Assembly (NCBI RefSeq): GCF_002192455.1
Contig: NZ_CP021744.1
Coordinates: 2,758,001 to 2,822,000 of the forward strand
Direction of reading: 5' to 3'
From: Streptomyces albireticuli
Lineage (GTDB): Bacteria > Actinomycetota > Actinomycetes > Streptomycetales > Streptomycetaceae
Length of the DNA stretch: 64,000 nucleotides
Shown: positions 42,553 to 52,152 of the stretch, in pieces
Layout of the letters: every line of letters starts with the position of its first letter
Position numbering within the stretch: the stretch's first letter is position 1
Position numbers and translations under genes: made by a program
The notes under the pieces: model-generated
Database searches by the model: none
Told to the model about the DNA's origin: nothing
Seen by the model: the letters and a program-made list of their open reading frames with translations, nothing else

Positions 42553-44193
42553 CTATGCGGCGGCTTCCGCCTTTTCGAGCCGCGGGACGGCCGCCAGCAG
42601 GCCCTGGGTGTAGGCGTGGCGGGGGCGCTCGTAGACGGAGTCGGCGTCGCCCTCCTCCACGATCCGGCCGCCCCGCATCACGACGAGCCGGTCGCTGACC
42701 TGCCGTACGACGGCGAGGTCGTGGGCGATGAAGACCAGCGCGAGCCCGAGGTCGCGCTGGAGCTCGCCGAGGAGTCGCACCACCTGCGCCTGCGTGGTGA
42801 CGTCCAGGGCGGAGACCGGCTCGTCGCAGACGATGAGCTTGGGCTCGGGCGCGAGCGCCCGCGCGATGCCGACCCGCTGCCGCTGGCCACCGCTGAACTC
42901 ATGGGGGTAGCGGTGGTACGCGCCGGGGTCGAGCCCCACCCGCTCCAGCAGTTCCCGCACCCGGGCGACGATCTCCGCGTCGCCGAGCCGCCCGGCGGCG
43001 CGCAGCGGGTCGGCGATGGACTCGCCGATGCTGCGCCGGGGGTTGAGGGAGGAGACCGGGTCCTGGAAGACCATCTGGAGCTCGCTGCGGAACGCCCGCA
43101 GCTCGCGGTCCTTCAGGCCGCCGATGTCGCGCCCCTGGTAACGGAGCGCGCCGCCGGTCGGCTCCAGGAGCCGTACGAGCATCCGCCCGAGCGTCGTCTT
43201 GCCGCTGCCGGACTCGCCGACCACGCCGACGGTCTCGCCGGCGCGGACGGTCAGCGAGACCTCCTCGACGGCGGTGACGGCCTTACGGCCGCTCCCGAAC
43301 GTCCGGGTGAGGCCGTCCGCCTCCAGCAGCACGTCCGTACCGGGCCCCTGGGCGGCCGCGGCCGGCCGCTTCGCCCCGGCCGTGCGGCGGACGTTTACGC
43401 GGGGCACGGCCGCCAGCAGGTCGCGCGTGTAGGTCTCGCGCGGCGCGTCGAGCACGGTGCGCACCGGTGCGTGCTCCACCGCGCGGCCGTCCTTCATCAC
43501 CAGCAGCTCGTCGACGGTGCCGGCCGCCACCCCGAGGTCGTGGGTGACGAGGATCAGGCCCATGCCCGTCTCCGCGCGCAGGTCGCGCAGCAGGTCGAGG
43601 ATCTGGGCCTGGACGGTGACGTCGAGGGCCGTGGTGGGTTCGTCGGCGACGAGCAGCCGGGGCTCGCAGGCGAGCGCCATGGCGATCAGGGCCCGCTGGC
43701 GCATGCCGCCGCTGAACTCGTGCGGCCGGGACCGGGCGCGGCGGGCCGCGTCCGGGATGCCGACCCGGTCGAGGACCTCGGTGGCCCGCTCCCGGGCGGC
43801 GCGCCGGGAGGCGCCCTTACGGTGCACGCGGTAGACCTCGGCGATCTGGTCGCCGATGGCCTGGTAGGGGTCGAGCGAGGAGAGCGGGTCCTGGAAGACC
43901 ATGGCCGCCGCCCCGCCGCGCAGCCCGCGCAGTTCGGCGTCCCCGGCGGCGAGCACGTCGTGCCCGGCGACGGTCACCGCTCCGGAGACCTCGGCGCCGG
44001 TGCCCTTGTGCAGGCCGAGCAGGGCGTACGCGGCGGTGCTCTTGCCGGAGCCGGACTCGCCGACGATACCGAGGGCGCCGCCGGGGGCGAGGGTGAAGGA
44101 GAGTCCGTCGACGGCCCGGACGGTGCCCTCCCCGGTGGGGAAGGCGATGGACAGGTCCGTCACGGAGACCAGGGACGCGGTGCCGGCGGTCAT
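42553..44193 (-). CDS. double-ATPase subunit of a peptide/nickel-type ABC transporter (DppD-DppF fusion)
   Basis: A 546-residue protein with two complete ABC domains. The first has Walker [10 protein letters not shown], signature FSGGMRQR and Walker [11 protein letters not shown]. The second has [17 protein letters not shown] and [10 protein letters not shown]. Each ends with the oligopeptide-family tail ([16 protein letters not shown]). It energises import of oligopeptides or similar solutes through the two permeases encoded upstream. The ATG overlaps the permease stop (ATGA). Fusion of the two ATPases into one chain is common in actinobacteria. Confidence 0.93.
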   Translation of the reverse strand: MTAGTASLVSVTDLSIAFPTGEGTVRAVDGLSFTLAPGGALGIVGESGSGKSTAAYALLGLHKGTGAEVSGAVTVAGHDVLAAGDAELRGLRGGAAAMVFQDPLSSLDPYQAIGDQIAEVYRVHRKGASRRAARERATEVLDRVGIPDAARRARSRPHEFSGGMRQRALIAMALACEPRLLVADEPTTALDVTVQAQILDLLRDLRAETGMGLILVTHDLGVAAGTVDELLVMKDGRAVEHAPVRTVLDAPRETYTRDLLAAVPRVNVRRTAGAKRPAAAAQGPGTDVLLEADGLTRTFGSGRKAVTAVEEVSLTVRAGETVGVVGESGSGKTTLGRMLVRLLEPTGGALRYQGRDIGGLKDRELRAFRSELQMVFQDPVSSLNPRRSIGESIADPLRAAGRLGDAEIVARVRELLERVGLDPGAYHRYPHEFSGGQRQRVGIARALAPEPKLIVCDEPVSALDVTTQAQVVRLLGELQRDLGLALVFIAHDLAVVRQVSDRLVVMRGGRIVEEGDADSVYERPRHAYTQGLLAAVPRLEKAEAAA

Positions 44194-45179
44194 CGCAGGG
44201 CCACCCTTCGGTCGGCGACGGCGTAGAGCACGTCCGCCACGATGTTGGCGATCACGACGGCGGTACCGGTGATCACCACGACGGCCACGACGACCGGGAG
44301 GTCGATCTTCCGCGTGGAGTCCACCAGCAGCTGGCCGATGCCGGGCAGGCCGAACATCTTCTCGGTCAGCACCGCGCCGCCGAAGATCGATCCGAAGTCG
44401 GCGGCGGTCAGGGCGATGACCGGGGCCAGCGCGCCCCGCAGGGCGTGCCGGACGACCAGCGACCGCTCGGACACACCGTAGGCGCGGAAGGTGCGGATGT
44501 GGTCCTCGGCCAGCGTCTCCAGCGTGGAGCTGCGGGTGAGGCGGGCGTACTTGGCGGATTCGAGCAGGCCGAGCGCCACCCAGGGCAGCAGCATGTTCCA
44601 GGCCCACTGCTCGGGGTCCTCGGTCAGCGGCACGTAGGTCGGGAACGGCAGCCATTCCAGGTACGCGCAGAAGAGCATCAGCAACAGCAGCCCGCTGATG
44701 AAGACCGGGGTGGCGGTGCCGGCGAGCGTGAGCCAGGTGAGGACGCGTTCGGTGATGCCACCGCGCCGCAGCGCGGACATCAGACCGGTGCCGATGCCGA
44801 CCGTGAGCCAGACGACCATGGCGCCGACGGCCAGCGAGGCCGTGGCGGGCAGCCGCTCGACGAGCATGTCGGTGACCTGCTGGTTGTTCTGGTACGAGAG
44901 CCCGAAGCAGGGCGCGTCGCAGTGCAGCACGGCGGTGCCGGTGGAGTAGTCCTGGCCGACGAACACGCCCTGGATGAAGTGCCAGTACTGCGTCAGGAGG
45001 GGGTCGTCGAGCGAGAGCTGCTCGCGGACCTGCCGGATCTGCTCGGGGTTGCAGCGCGGGCCGCACGCCAGGCGCGCGGGGTCGCCGGGCGCGACGTAGA
45101 ACGTCACGTAGACGACGGCCGAGAGCACGAGGACGACGGCGACCGCGCCCAGCGCGCGGCGCAGGAAGTAGAGGGTCAC
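44190..45179 (-). CDS. ABC transporter permease, DppB type
   Basis: A 329-residue membrane protein with about six helices. The N-terminal helix and the VYVTFYVAPGDPARLACGPR segment are typical of DppB/OppB, and the EAA loop is EDHIRTFRAYGVSERSLVVR. The family's FGLPGIGQLLVDS motif is present near the C-terminus. An unusually Cys-containing outside loop (ACGPRCNPEQ, HCDAPCFGLSYQNN) may be disulfide-bonded. GTGA overlap with the upstream permease indicates coupling. Confidence 0.92.
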   Translation of the reverse strand: MTLYFLRRALGAVAVVLVLSAVVYVTFYVAPGDPARLACGPRCNPEQIRQVREQLSLDDPLLTQYWHFIQGVFVGQDYSTGTAVLHCDAPCFGLSYQNNQQVTDMLVERLPATASLAVGAMVVWLTVGIGTGLMSALRRGGITERVLTWLTLAGTATPVFISGLLLLMLFCAYLEWLPFPTYVPLTEDPEQWAWNMLLPWVALGLLESAKYARLTRSSTLETLAEDHIRTFRAYGVSERSLVVRHALRGALAPVIALTAADFGSIFGGAVLTEKMFGLPGIGQLLVDSTRKIDLPVVVAVVVITGTAVVIANIVADVLYAVADRRVALR

Positions 45180-46177
45180 GCCGTGCCTCCCGGACGGGAC
45201 TTGCGGGACGTGCGGCCGCCCCGGCCGACGCGCAGCCGGGACGCCTCACGCGGGTCGAGCGCGACGCGCACCCCGTCGGCGAGCACGGTGAACGCGAGCG
45301 TGGTGACGAACAGCAGGAGGGCCGGCAGCAGGACGTACGTGGGGTCCGCGCGGAACCACGTGGTGGCCGTCGAGAGCATCTGCCCCCAGGAGGGCGTCGG
45401 CGGCTTCACGCCCACGCCGAGGAAGGACAGGCTCGCCTCGACGACGATGTTGCTCGGCAGCAGGATCGCCGCATAGGTGATCACGGGCGCGGCCAGCGCG
45501 GGCAGCAGCTCGCGCCGGGCGACCCGCCAGGAGGAACCGCCGGTCAGCCGGGCGGCCGAGACGTAGTCGAGCTTCTTCAGGCTCAGCGTCTGGCCGCGCA
45601 CGAGCCGCGCCATGGGGCCCCAGGCGAGCAGGCCGATGGAGAAGACGAGCAGCAGCGGGCGCGGGAAGTCCGCGGGCACGACGGCCATCAGGGCGATGGC
45701 GAAGACGAGCAGCGGCATCGCGACCATCACGTCGGTGAGGTGGCTGAACACGCTGTCGGCGAACCGGTTGCCGAGGGCCGCGGCCAGGCCCACGGCGAGG
45801 CCGATGAGCACCTGGACGACGGTCGCGCCGAGGGCGACGAGGAGGGAGACCCGGGCGCCGTAGAGCAGCCGGACGAACATGTCGCGGCCGGTGCCCGGTT
45901 CGACGCCGAGCCAGTGCTCGGCGCTGATGCCGCCGAAGTCACCGAGCGGCACGCCGCCGCGCGCGGAGTCGACGAGGGCGTCGTGGTAGGTGTTCGGGTC
46001 CTGTCCCTCCAGCGCGGCCAGCAGGGGCGCGAAGAGGGCGAGGAGGACGAGCAGACCCAGCACGGCGGCGGCCGCGAGCGCGGACTTGCGCGCCCTCAGC
46101 CGCCGCCAGACCTGCCGGGCCCCGGAGGCGGGGGCGAGCCCCGCCTCCGGTTCCGGGGTGGTGAGGAGGTCCGTCAC
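45176..46177 (-). CDS. ABC transporter permease, DppC type
   Basis: A 333-residue partner permease with the family N-terminus (WRRLRARKSALAAAAVLGLL), the marker HWLGVEPGTGRDMFVRLLYG and the EAA loop KLDYVSAARLTGGSSWRV. About six helices are seen, plus a short basic C-tail. The GTG overlaps the stop of the substrate-binding gene and its own stop overlaps the next gene, so the four transporter genes form one continuous coupled operon. Confidence 0.92.
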   Translation of the reverse strand: MTDLLTTPEPEAGLAPASGARQVWRRLRARKSALAAAAVLGLLVLLALFAPLLAALEGQDPNTYHDALVDSARGGVPLGDFGGISAEHWLGVEPGTGRDMFVRLLYGARVSLLVALGATVVQVLIGLAVGLAAALGNRFADSVFSHLTDVMVAMPLLVFAIALMAVVPADFPRPLLLVFSIGLLAWGPMARLVRGQTLSLKKLDYVSAARLTGGSSWRVARRELLPALAAPVITYAAILLPSNIVVEASLSFLGVGVKPPTPSWGQMLSTATTWFRADPTYVLLPALLLFVTTLAFTVLADGVRVALDPREASRLRVGRGGRTSRKSRPGGTA

Positions 46178-47895
46178 TTGACCGCGACCTGCGAGACGTC
46201 GAGGACACCGGTCCAGTCGCTGATGACGACGTTCTTGACGTCCTTGCCGTAGAGGCGCTTGTAGACCGGGTGGAACAGCGGCACGGTCAGCGCCTGCTCG
46301 CCGATCCTGCGGTCGAGCGCGCCCCAGCGCTTGGCGGCGGCGTCATGGTCGGTGATCTTGTTGATCTCGTCGATCTCGTCGTTGATCTTGGAGTCGTCGA
46401 GGCGGGAGGCGTTGTAGTTGCCCGCGCCCTCCTTGACGATCTGCCGGCCGTCGAAGATCGGGGCGAGGAAGGGGCCGCCGGAGGGCCAGTCGGCACCCCA
46501 GTGGGCGAGGAAGAGGCCCGGCTGCTTGTCGAGGCTGTGGGTCTTCTCGTCGTAGTCGTTGATCTCCAGGCCCTCCAGCTTGACCTTGATCCCGGCCTCC
46601 TTGAGCGCGGCCTGGACAGCCGTCGCGATCTCGGGGCTGGTCTCGAAGTCCTGGGCGGTGGAGTGGGTGAGGGTGATCTCCAGGTTCTCCTGGCCGGCTT
46701 CCTTCAGCAGCTCCTTGGCCTTGGCCGCGTCGCCCTTGTCGCCCGCCGCGAAGTGGTCGTAGGGCGTGAAGCCGAAGGACTTCTGGTTGGGCAGGAAGGT
46801 CGTGGCCGGCTCGGCCAGCGAGGAGCCGCCCGCGGCGTTCACCACGCTGGTGCGGTTGACGGCGTAGGAGATCGCCTGGCGCACCTTCGGGTCGTCGAAG
46901 GGCTTCACCGTGGGGTTGAAGGCGAGGTAGTTGGTGTAGCCGAAGTGGCCGGTGCCGACCCGGTCCGCGAGCTTCTTGTCGCCGGTGACCTGGGCCAGCT
47001 CGGCGGGGCCGAGGTTGGTGTCGGTGGTGACGGCGGCGGCGTCCGCGCCCTGGCCGGAGGAGAGCCGCTGGTTGATGACGGCGGAGGAGAGGCCGGACTT
47101 CACCTCGATCCGGTCGGGGTAGGCGTGCCGCTCCTTGTCGGTCGCCTCCGACCAGTTCTCGTTGCGCTCCAGCACCATGTGCTCGCCGTCGTTGGCGTTC
47201 TTGACGACCTTGTACGGGCCGGAGGAGACCGGGTGCTCGGCGTACTTGGCGCCGGTGTCCTTGGCCTTGGGCACGGGGGCGAACTGGGTGGAGGTCGCGA
47301 GGTAGGGGAAGTCACCCTCGGACTTGCGCAGATGGAAGACGATGGTCTTCTCGTCGGGCGTCTCGATCGAGTCGAGGCCCTTCTTCTCCTTGTACGGCCC
47401 CTGGTACGTGTCGCCGCCGACCAGCCAGTCGCGCAGGTACGGGGCGCCGCCGGAGAGCTCGGCGGCGAAGGAGCGCTCGATGCCGTACTTGATGTCGGCG
47501 GTGGTGATGGGCGAGCCGTCCTCGTACTTCAGCCCGTCCTTCAGCTTGTACGTCCACGTCTTGGCGTCGTCGCTGGCCTTGCCGATGTCGGTGGCCAGGT
47601 CGGGCACGACCTTGGTGCCCTCGGCGCCGCTCTCCCGGTTACGGGTGGTGAGCGTGCGGTAGACGAGCGAGGGGATGTTGCCGCCGCCGGAGGTGTAGAG
47701 GCGCGCGGGGTCGAACTGCTTCTGCGGCTGTCTGTTGAGGACGGTCAGGGTGCCGCCCTTCTCCGCGGCACCGTCGGCGCCGCCCTTGGCGTCACCGCCG
47801 CTCTTCTCCGGGCCGCACGCCGCCGCGCCTCCGAGCAGGACCACACTGACTGCGGCCGCGGCCACGCGGCGGGATATGGCGGGAAGTTGACGCAT
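46174..47895 (-). CDS. ABC transporter substrate-binding lipoprotein (SBP_bac_5)
   Basis: A 573-residue secreted lipoprotein; the lipobox is GAAAC (about residues 23-27). The mature part is an oligopeptide/dipeptide family 5 binding protein: TLTVLNRQPQKQFDPARLYT, YKLKDGLKYEDGSPITTADI and VRQAISYAVNRTSVVN are family landmarks. It binds peptides or similar solutes outside the cell for the DppBC-type permeases encoded downstream. The start at 47895 was chosen because it gives a short basic n-region (MRQLPAISRR); longer forms would spoil the signal peptide. Transcription probably starts further upstream at the leaderless small ORF. Confidence 0.93.
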   Translation of the reverse strand: MRQLPAISRRVAAAAVSVVLLGGAAACGPEKSGGDAKGGADGAAEKGGTLTVLNRQPQKQFDPARLYTSGGGNIPSLVYRTLTTRNRESGAEGTKVVPDLATDIGKASDDAKTWTYKLKDGLKYEDGSPITTADIKYGIERSFAAELSGGAPYLRDWLVGGDTYQGPYKEKKGLDSIETPDEKTIVFHLRKSEGDFPYLATSTQFAPVPKAKDTGAKYAEHPVSSGPYKVVKNANDGEHMVLERNENWSEATDKERHAYPDRIEVKSGLSSAVINQRLSSGQGADAAAVTTDTNLGPAELAQVTGDKKLADRVGTGHFGYTNYLAFNPTVKPFDDPKVRQAISYAVNRTSVVNAAGGSSLAEPATTFLPNQKSFGFTPYDHFAAGDKGDAAKAKELLKEAGQENLEITLTHSTAQDFETSPEIATAVQAALKEAGIKVKLEGLEINDYDEKTHSLDKQPGLFLAHWGADWPSGGPFLAPIFDGRQIVKEGAGNYNASRLDDSKINDEIDEINKITDHDAAAKRWGALDRRIGEQALTVPLFHPVYKRLYGKDVKNVVISDWTGVLDVSQVAVK

Positions 47896-48057
47896 GACGA
47901 GGTCAGCCTTTCGCGGGAAAGCGATCGTAAGGAGAGTGCAAGCACCCACGGAAGGCGGCTGAGGAAGATCGCGCAAGGGCGCGGGGACCGCCCCCGACGG
48001 ACGCGATGCCGTTGCGCGTTGGCGCGGCGCGGAATACGCGCGGGGGGAAGGGCGGTC

Positions 48058-48150
48058 TCAGCGACAGAGGATGTCGGCGACTGCGTGCGCGGCCACGCCG
48101 ATCAGCGCCAGCTCGAAGCCGGCGATCTCGGGGGCGTGGTGGTGCGACAT
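48058..48150 (-). CDS. 30-residue probable leader peptide ahead of the ABC operon
   Basis: A short ORF (MSHHHAPEIAGFELALIGV followed by AAHAVADILCR) with about 28 of 30 codons ending in G or C. It has no ribosome site, but a promoter predicted immediately upstream would start transcription at the ATG, giving a leaderless mRNA. It ends in a Cys-Arg pair, like the small leader peptides found before sulfur and solute transport operons in actinobacteria. The peptide ORF and the transporter operon are about 160 bases apart. Attenuation or a simple small hydrophobic protein are both possible. Confidence 0.55.
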   Translation of the reverse strand: MSHHHAPEIAGFELALIGVAAHAVADILCR

Positions 48151-48217
48151 GCGCAGAACACTGAACGAATTTTCGCCAGGTGGCAAAGATGTCTCATATC
48201 CAGAGATGAGACATCTC
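48151..48217 (-). promoter_or_regulatory. promoter with strong palindromic operator
   Basis: On the minus strand TTGCCA (48186-48181), a 17-base spacer and CAGTGT (48163-48158) predict a start at about 48151, next to the ATG at 48150. Directly upstream lies AGATGTCTCAT - N7-8 - ATGAGACATCT (48188-48217), a palindrome with at least ten matching bases per arm. It is well placed to be an operator or activator site. The rest of 47896-48315 holds no other gene. Confidence 0.55.
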
Positions 48218-48315
48218 GCGGAGCAGGACGATCGATCAAGCTCCGCAGGCCGGGCGGATACGGATGGCATACGTCCGGATCATGCGCTTCCCGCCCGGCG
48301 CCGGGCCCCTCCCGG

Positions 48316-49815
48316 TCACTCCCCCGGGAACGGCCAGGGGTTCGGGCGGCAGGTGGCGCCGTCCGTCGTCAGGAACTTCGTCTGCTGCATCATCACCGGC
48401 GCGAGCGCGCCCTCCTTGGCGCAGGTCTCGTGGTCGTGGCCGAGCCGGTGGCCGACCTCGTGGTTGATCAGCATCTGCCGGTAGGCGTGCATCCGGTCGC
48501 CGTAGGTCTGCGCGCCCTGCGCCCAGCGGTAGGCGTTGATCATGACGCGGTCGGTGGCCGCGGAGTCGCAGGAGACGTTGTCCTGCGTGGTGTCCAGGCC
48601 CGACTTGGCGCACCAGGTGGCCGTGGTGCCGGGGCTGGCCAGGGTGATCACGAAGTCGGCGGAGCCGGTCGAGACGCGCTCGAAGGTGCGGTCACCGCCG
48701 TGGCCCCAGCTGCGCTCGTCGTTCAGGGTCCGCTGCACGGCGGTGGCGAACAGCCCGCCGTCGAGCGGCAGCCCCTTCTCCACGTCCACGCGGTAGCGCA
48801 GCACCTCGCCCTTGCCGGGGGCCTTGTCGTGGCCGCCCACGGTCTCGAAGTCGCCGGTGCCCCGCGCGTCGGGGGCGAGCGGGTACTTCTTCGCCATCTT
48901 CTGCTCGTACGTGGCCGGGACCACCGCGCCGCCGTTGGGCGTGGGCCGGCTGTCGGAGCGCGAGGCGGCGTCCGGGCCGGTGCGCTCGACGTCCGCGGAG
49001 CGGGCCTGCGCCTTACTGTCCGCGCCCTCCTCGACCTGACCGGCGACGATCACCGCGAGCACGGCCGTCACCAGGGCGGCGGCCACGCCGGTGGCGGTGC
49101 GCGCGAGCCCCTGACCGGTACGGAAGGGGCCGGTACCGCGGGGCGCGCGACGGCTGCCGGGTCTCGCGATCGTCACACGGGGGGTGCCGTCACCACCGGC
49201 GGAGGGACCCTCGGCGGGCGCGGCGGCGGGGGCCGGGGCCGGGGCCGGGGTGAAAACGGAACCCGGAGCGGAAGCGGCGGCGGGAGCGGGGACGGGCGGG
49301 AACACCTCGTCGACGAACGGAAGAACGGGCTGGTGGGCCGCGTCCGGCCCGGCCGGATGGTCCGTCACATAGAGGGACCCGTAGGTGTGGTGCTCGTAGC
49401 CGCCGGCCGGGCCCGCGGCCTGGCCGCGCTGGACGCCGATGACGCCCCAGCCGACACCCGGCTCCGGCTGGTGCTCGCCCGGGCGCCCGTCGCGGCCCGC
49501 GGCGGCTCCGGGCCACTCGGGGTCGAACAGCGGGTCGGGCCAGCTGCCCGGGGGCGGCGGCTCCACGGCCTCGGGGCCGGCGGCCTCCTCGGCGGCCGAG
49601 GCGCGCCGGCGGCCCGTACCGGGCGCCGCGCCGGCCTCGGTGGCGAAATCCGCGCCGAACGCCGGGCCGAACTCCGCGCCGAAAGCGGAACCCGGGCCGC
49701 CCAGTGGTCCGGCCTCCTCGCCGGTGCTCCCGGCGACGTCACCGGCGGGGCCCCCGGCGGCGGGCGCCGCGGGCCTGGGGGAAGCGTGGGAGGCACGTGC
49801 ACTGTGTTTACCCAC
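48316..49815 (-). CDS. DUF3152 zinc-protease-like membrane protein
   Basis: A 499-residue protein. The first about 215 residues are Pro/Ala-rich and disordered; a membrane helix lies at about 238-258 (TGVAAALVTAVLAVIVAG). The outside C-terminal domain has the metalloprotease motif HEVGHRLGHDHETC (about 452-465) with further Cys nearby, matching DUF3152. The orthologue (Rv3207c, as I recall) has the same place between moeZ and the TetR gene in mycobacteria. The GTG at 49815 overlaps the hydrolase stop and gives the MGKHS-type N-terminus. Substrate unknown. Confidence 0.87.
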   Translation of the reverse strand: MGKHSARASHASPRPAAPAAGGPAGDVAGSTGEEAGPLGGPGSAFGAEFGPAFGADFATEAGAAPGTGRRRASAAEEAAGPEAVEPPPPGSWPDPLFDPEWPGAAAGRDGRPGEHQPEPGVGWGVIGVQRGQAAGPAGGYEHHTYGSLYVTDHPAGPDAAHQPVLPFVDEVFPPVPAPAAASAPGSVFTPAPAPAPAAAPAEGPSAGGDGTPRVTIARPGSRRAPRGTGPFRTGQGLARTATGVAAALVTAVLAVIVAGQVEEGADSKAQARSADVERTGPDAASRSDSRPTPNGGAVVPATYEQKMAKKYPLAPDARGTGDFETVGGHDKAPGKGEVLRYRVDVEKGLPLDGGLFATAVQRTLNDERSWGHGGDRTFERVSTGSADFVITLASPGTTATWCAKSGLDTTQDNVSCDSAATDRVMINAYRWAQGAQTYGDRMHAYRQMLINHEVGHRLGHDHETCAKEGALAPVMMQQTKFLTTDGATCRPNPWPFPGE

Positions 49816-50794
49816 GAGGCGTAGCGCTCCGTTCTGCGGTGGCGGCGGTGTCCGCGAGCAGGTCGCGGAAGGCACGTGCCACCGCGTCCGGGTCCTCCAT
49901 CATGGCGACATGTCCTGATTCCAGAAGCGTCAACAGCCGCGAGTCGCGGAAAGTCTTGCCGGCTCGCGCTGCCATACGGTACGAGACCAGCTGGTCGCGC
50001 TTTCCGTAGACGAGCAGCGTAGGGGCAAGCACCTTCTCCGCCTGACGCCACAGCGAATGCTGGCCACCGAGGGTGTAGGCGTCCACGATGCCGCGCGCGG
50101 AGCGGGCCATCACGTCCCAGAAGTAGGGGAGCTCCAGCCTCCGCTCGTACTCCGCGACGGCCTCCGCGAACCCTTCGGGTGTCACCCGTCCGGGGTCCCC
50201 GTAACAGAGCGCGAGGACCTCGCGGGTACGCCTCTCGGGTGTCCAGTCCTTCGTCATCCGCGCGAAGAGGGAGACGACGCCGGGCACCGCGAGCAGCCCG
50301 GTGGGCACCGCCGTGCGCTGCGGGCGCAGCTCCGGCAGGGCGGGCGAGACGAGCGTCAGGGTGCGCACGAGGTCGGGGCGGACCGCGGCGACGCGGGTGA
50401 CGACCGCGCCGCCCAGGGAGTTGCCGACCAGGTGGACGGGGCCGCGCCCGGCGGCGTCGAGGTGGCGGATGACGACACGCGCGAAGCCGGTGAGGGAGTA
50501 GTCGCCGTCGTCCGGCGGCGGGGAGTCGCCGAAACCGGGCAGGTCGAGCGCCTCGCCGTCGACGTCGCCCGCCAGCCGGTCCATCAGGGCGGACCAGTTC
50601 TGCGAGGAGCCGCCGAGGCCGTGCACGAAGAGCGCGGCCGGCAGGTCCGGCGCGAGCGGGCGCCGGGAGCGCACGGCCAGCGTGGCCCCCGGCAGGGTCA
50701 CCGTGCGGACCTCCTCGCCCCGGCTCACCCGCGACGGCCGCCCCGGGGGCACCACGGGGACGGCACGGGCATCCGGCGACTCGGTCGAAGACAT
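49808..50794 (-). CDS. alpha/beta hydrolase
   Basis: A 328-residue cytoplasmic alpha/beta hydrolase. The oxyanion motif is FVHGLGGSSQNW (about 56-67), the nucleophile elbow LVGNSLGGAVV (Ser about 132), the acid lies in YGKRDQLVS and the His in LESGHVAMMEDPD. The ATG at 50794 begins the frame and the stop overlaps the DUF3152 start, so the two genes are coupled. The substrate could be an ester or epoxide; sequence alone does not decide. Confidence 0.9.
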   Translation of the reverse strand: MSSTESPDARAVPVVPPGRPSRVSRGEEVRTVTLPGATLAVRSRRPLAPDLPAALFVHGLGGSSQNWSALMDRLAGDVDGEALDLPGFGDSPPPDDGDYSLTGFARVVIRHLDAAGRGPVHLVGNSLGGAVVTRVAAVRPDLVRTLTLVSPALPELRPQRTAVPTGLLAVPGVVSLFARMTKDWTPERRTREVLALCYGDPGRVTPEGFAEAVAEYERRLELPYFWDVMARSARGIVDAYTLGGQHSLWRQAEKVLAPTLLVYGKRDQLVSYRMAARAGKTFRDSRLLTLLESGHVAMMEDPDAVARAFRDLLADTAATAERSATPRG

Positions 50795-50926
50795 GCGGGC
50801 AATGTTACGAGACGATCACGCCGGGGCTGTTGTGGCGGCGGTCACAGATCGCCTGGCGTCGAGGGGCCGCTCTCCTAGGCTCGTACCCAGGAGTACGAGG
50901 ACGTCCTCCCCGGGAAGGGGTACCGC

Positions 50927-51145
50927 ATGACCGTTGACCCGTCCGATCCCGAGACGTTCGAGGAGGATCCCGATGTCACGGAGATCGACGTGGAGGCCCC
51001 CGAGGCCGACGCCGCCGAACAGCACGCGGACGTCTCGCCCCACCGCGACGACCCGCTGACCGGGATCGACCCCGACAGCGCCAACGAGGCGGACGTCGCC
51101 GAGCAGGCCCGGGTCGTGGAGCTCGACGAGGACGACTACCGCTGA
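50927..51145 (+). CDS. small acidic protein
   Basis: A 72-residue protein made almost entirely of Asp, Glu, Ala, Val and Pro (DPETFEEDPDVTEIDVEAPE), without hydrophobic core or Cys, so probably intrinsically disordered. The ATG at 50927 follows GGGAAGGGG. It is divergent from the hydrolase gene and precedes the TetR gene by about 200 bases. No function is recognised; a role as a charged partner of a basic protein is only a guess. Confidence 0.75.
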   Translation: MTVDPSDPETFEEDPDVTEIDVEAPEADAAEQHADVSPHRDDPLTGIDPDSANEADVAEQARVVELDEDDYR

Positions 51146-51341
51146 TCCGGGGCGTTCCGGGCGTTCCGGAGGTGGCCGCCATGGGCCAGGGGCACCTTGC
51201 GCCCAATTGTCGGTAATTTGTCGACTTCCCACAGCGTCCGGTACGTGAAATTCTCCGCTCCGACCACGCACGGCCCGGTTACCCAAAAGTACGATGGCGG
51301 GCGCGGTGCACACCGTGCAGGGAACGATCATGGGAGGCGGC

Positions 51342-51980
51342 GTGACAGCCATCGAGCAGACCGAGGCGCGGCCGCGAGGCACGCGTCTGCCGCGCCGGGC
51401 CCGACGCAATCAGCTGCTGGGCGCGGCCCAGGAAGTCTTTGTCGCACAGGGTTACCACGCGGCGGCGATGGACGACATCGCCGAGCGCGCCGGCGTCAGC
51501 AAGCCGGTCCTCTACCAGCACTTCCCCGGCAAGCTGGACCTCTACCTGGCCCTGCTGGACCAGCACTGCGAGGCCCTGCTGCACGCGGTCCGCACCGCGC
51601 TCGCCTCCACCTCCGACAACAAGCTGCGGGTGGCGGCCACCATGGACGCCTACTTCGCGTACGTGGAGGACGAGGGCGGCGCCTTCCGCCTGGTCTTCGA
51701 GTCCGACCTCACCAACGAACCGGCCGTGCGCGAGCGCGTCGACCGGGTCTCCCTGGAGTGCGCGCGGGAGATCAGCGACGTCATCGCCGAGGACACCGGC
51801 CTGTCCAAGGACGAGGCCATGCTGCTGGCCGTGGGCCTCGGCGGCGTCTCCCAGGTCGTCGCCCGCTACTGGCTCTCCAGCGAGTCCTCCGTGCCGCGCG
51901 ACACCGCCGTCCAGCTGCTCACCTCGCTGGCCTGGCGCGGCATCGCCGGCTTCCCGAAGAACGGGCCCGAGGCGGCCTGA
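51342..51980 (+). CDS. TetR-family transcriptional regulator
   Basis: A 212-residue regulator. The helix-turn-helix is IAERAGVSKPVLYQHFPGK (about residues 45-63), preceded by NQLLGAAQEVFVAQGYHAAA. The C-terminal ligand or dimer domain is specific to the subgroup conserved beside DUF3107 and rhlE in actinobacteria (Rv3208 type, as I recall). The GTG at 51342 has GGGAGGC just upstream; an ATG at 51330 would place the ribosome site inside the gene. Targets unknown. Confidence 0.92.
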   Translation: MTAIEQTEARPRGTRLPRRARRNQLLGAAQEVFVAQGYHAAAMDDIAERAGVSKPVLYQHFPGKLDLYLALLDQHCEALLHAVRTALASTSDNKLRVAATMDAYFAYVEDEGGAFRLVFESDLTNEPAVRERVDRVSLECAREISDVIAEDTGLSKDEAMLLAVGLGGVSQVVARYWLSSESSVPRDTAVQLLTSLAWRGIAGFPKNGPEAA

Positions 51981-52152
51981 GCACCCGGGCGCCGCGCGGG
52001 GCCGTCGTTCCTGTTCGCTGCCAGCGTGCAGGCACCGGCTCGGCGCGGGGCCGTACCGGGCTAGTGTGTGGAACGTACGGCGCGGCTGTCCGCGCACCCC
52101 TCCCCTGGGCTTCGCCACGGGGGAACCCCATACCTTCGGAGGGACATAAGCC

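Noticed and set aside
37291..48150. Mobile island or prophage explaining the accessory zone
   Set aside because: No integrase, transposase, tRNA target or direct repeats flank it, and codon use resembles the neighbours.
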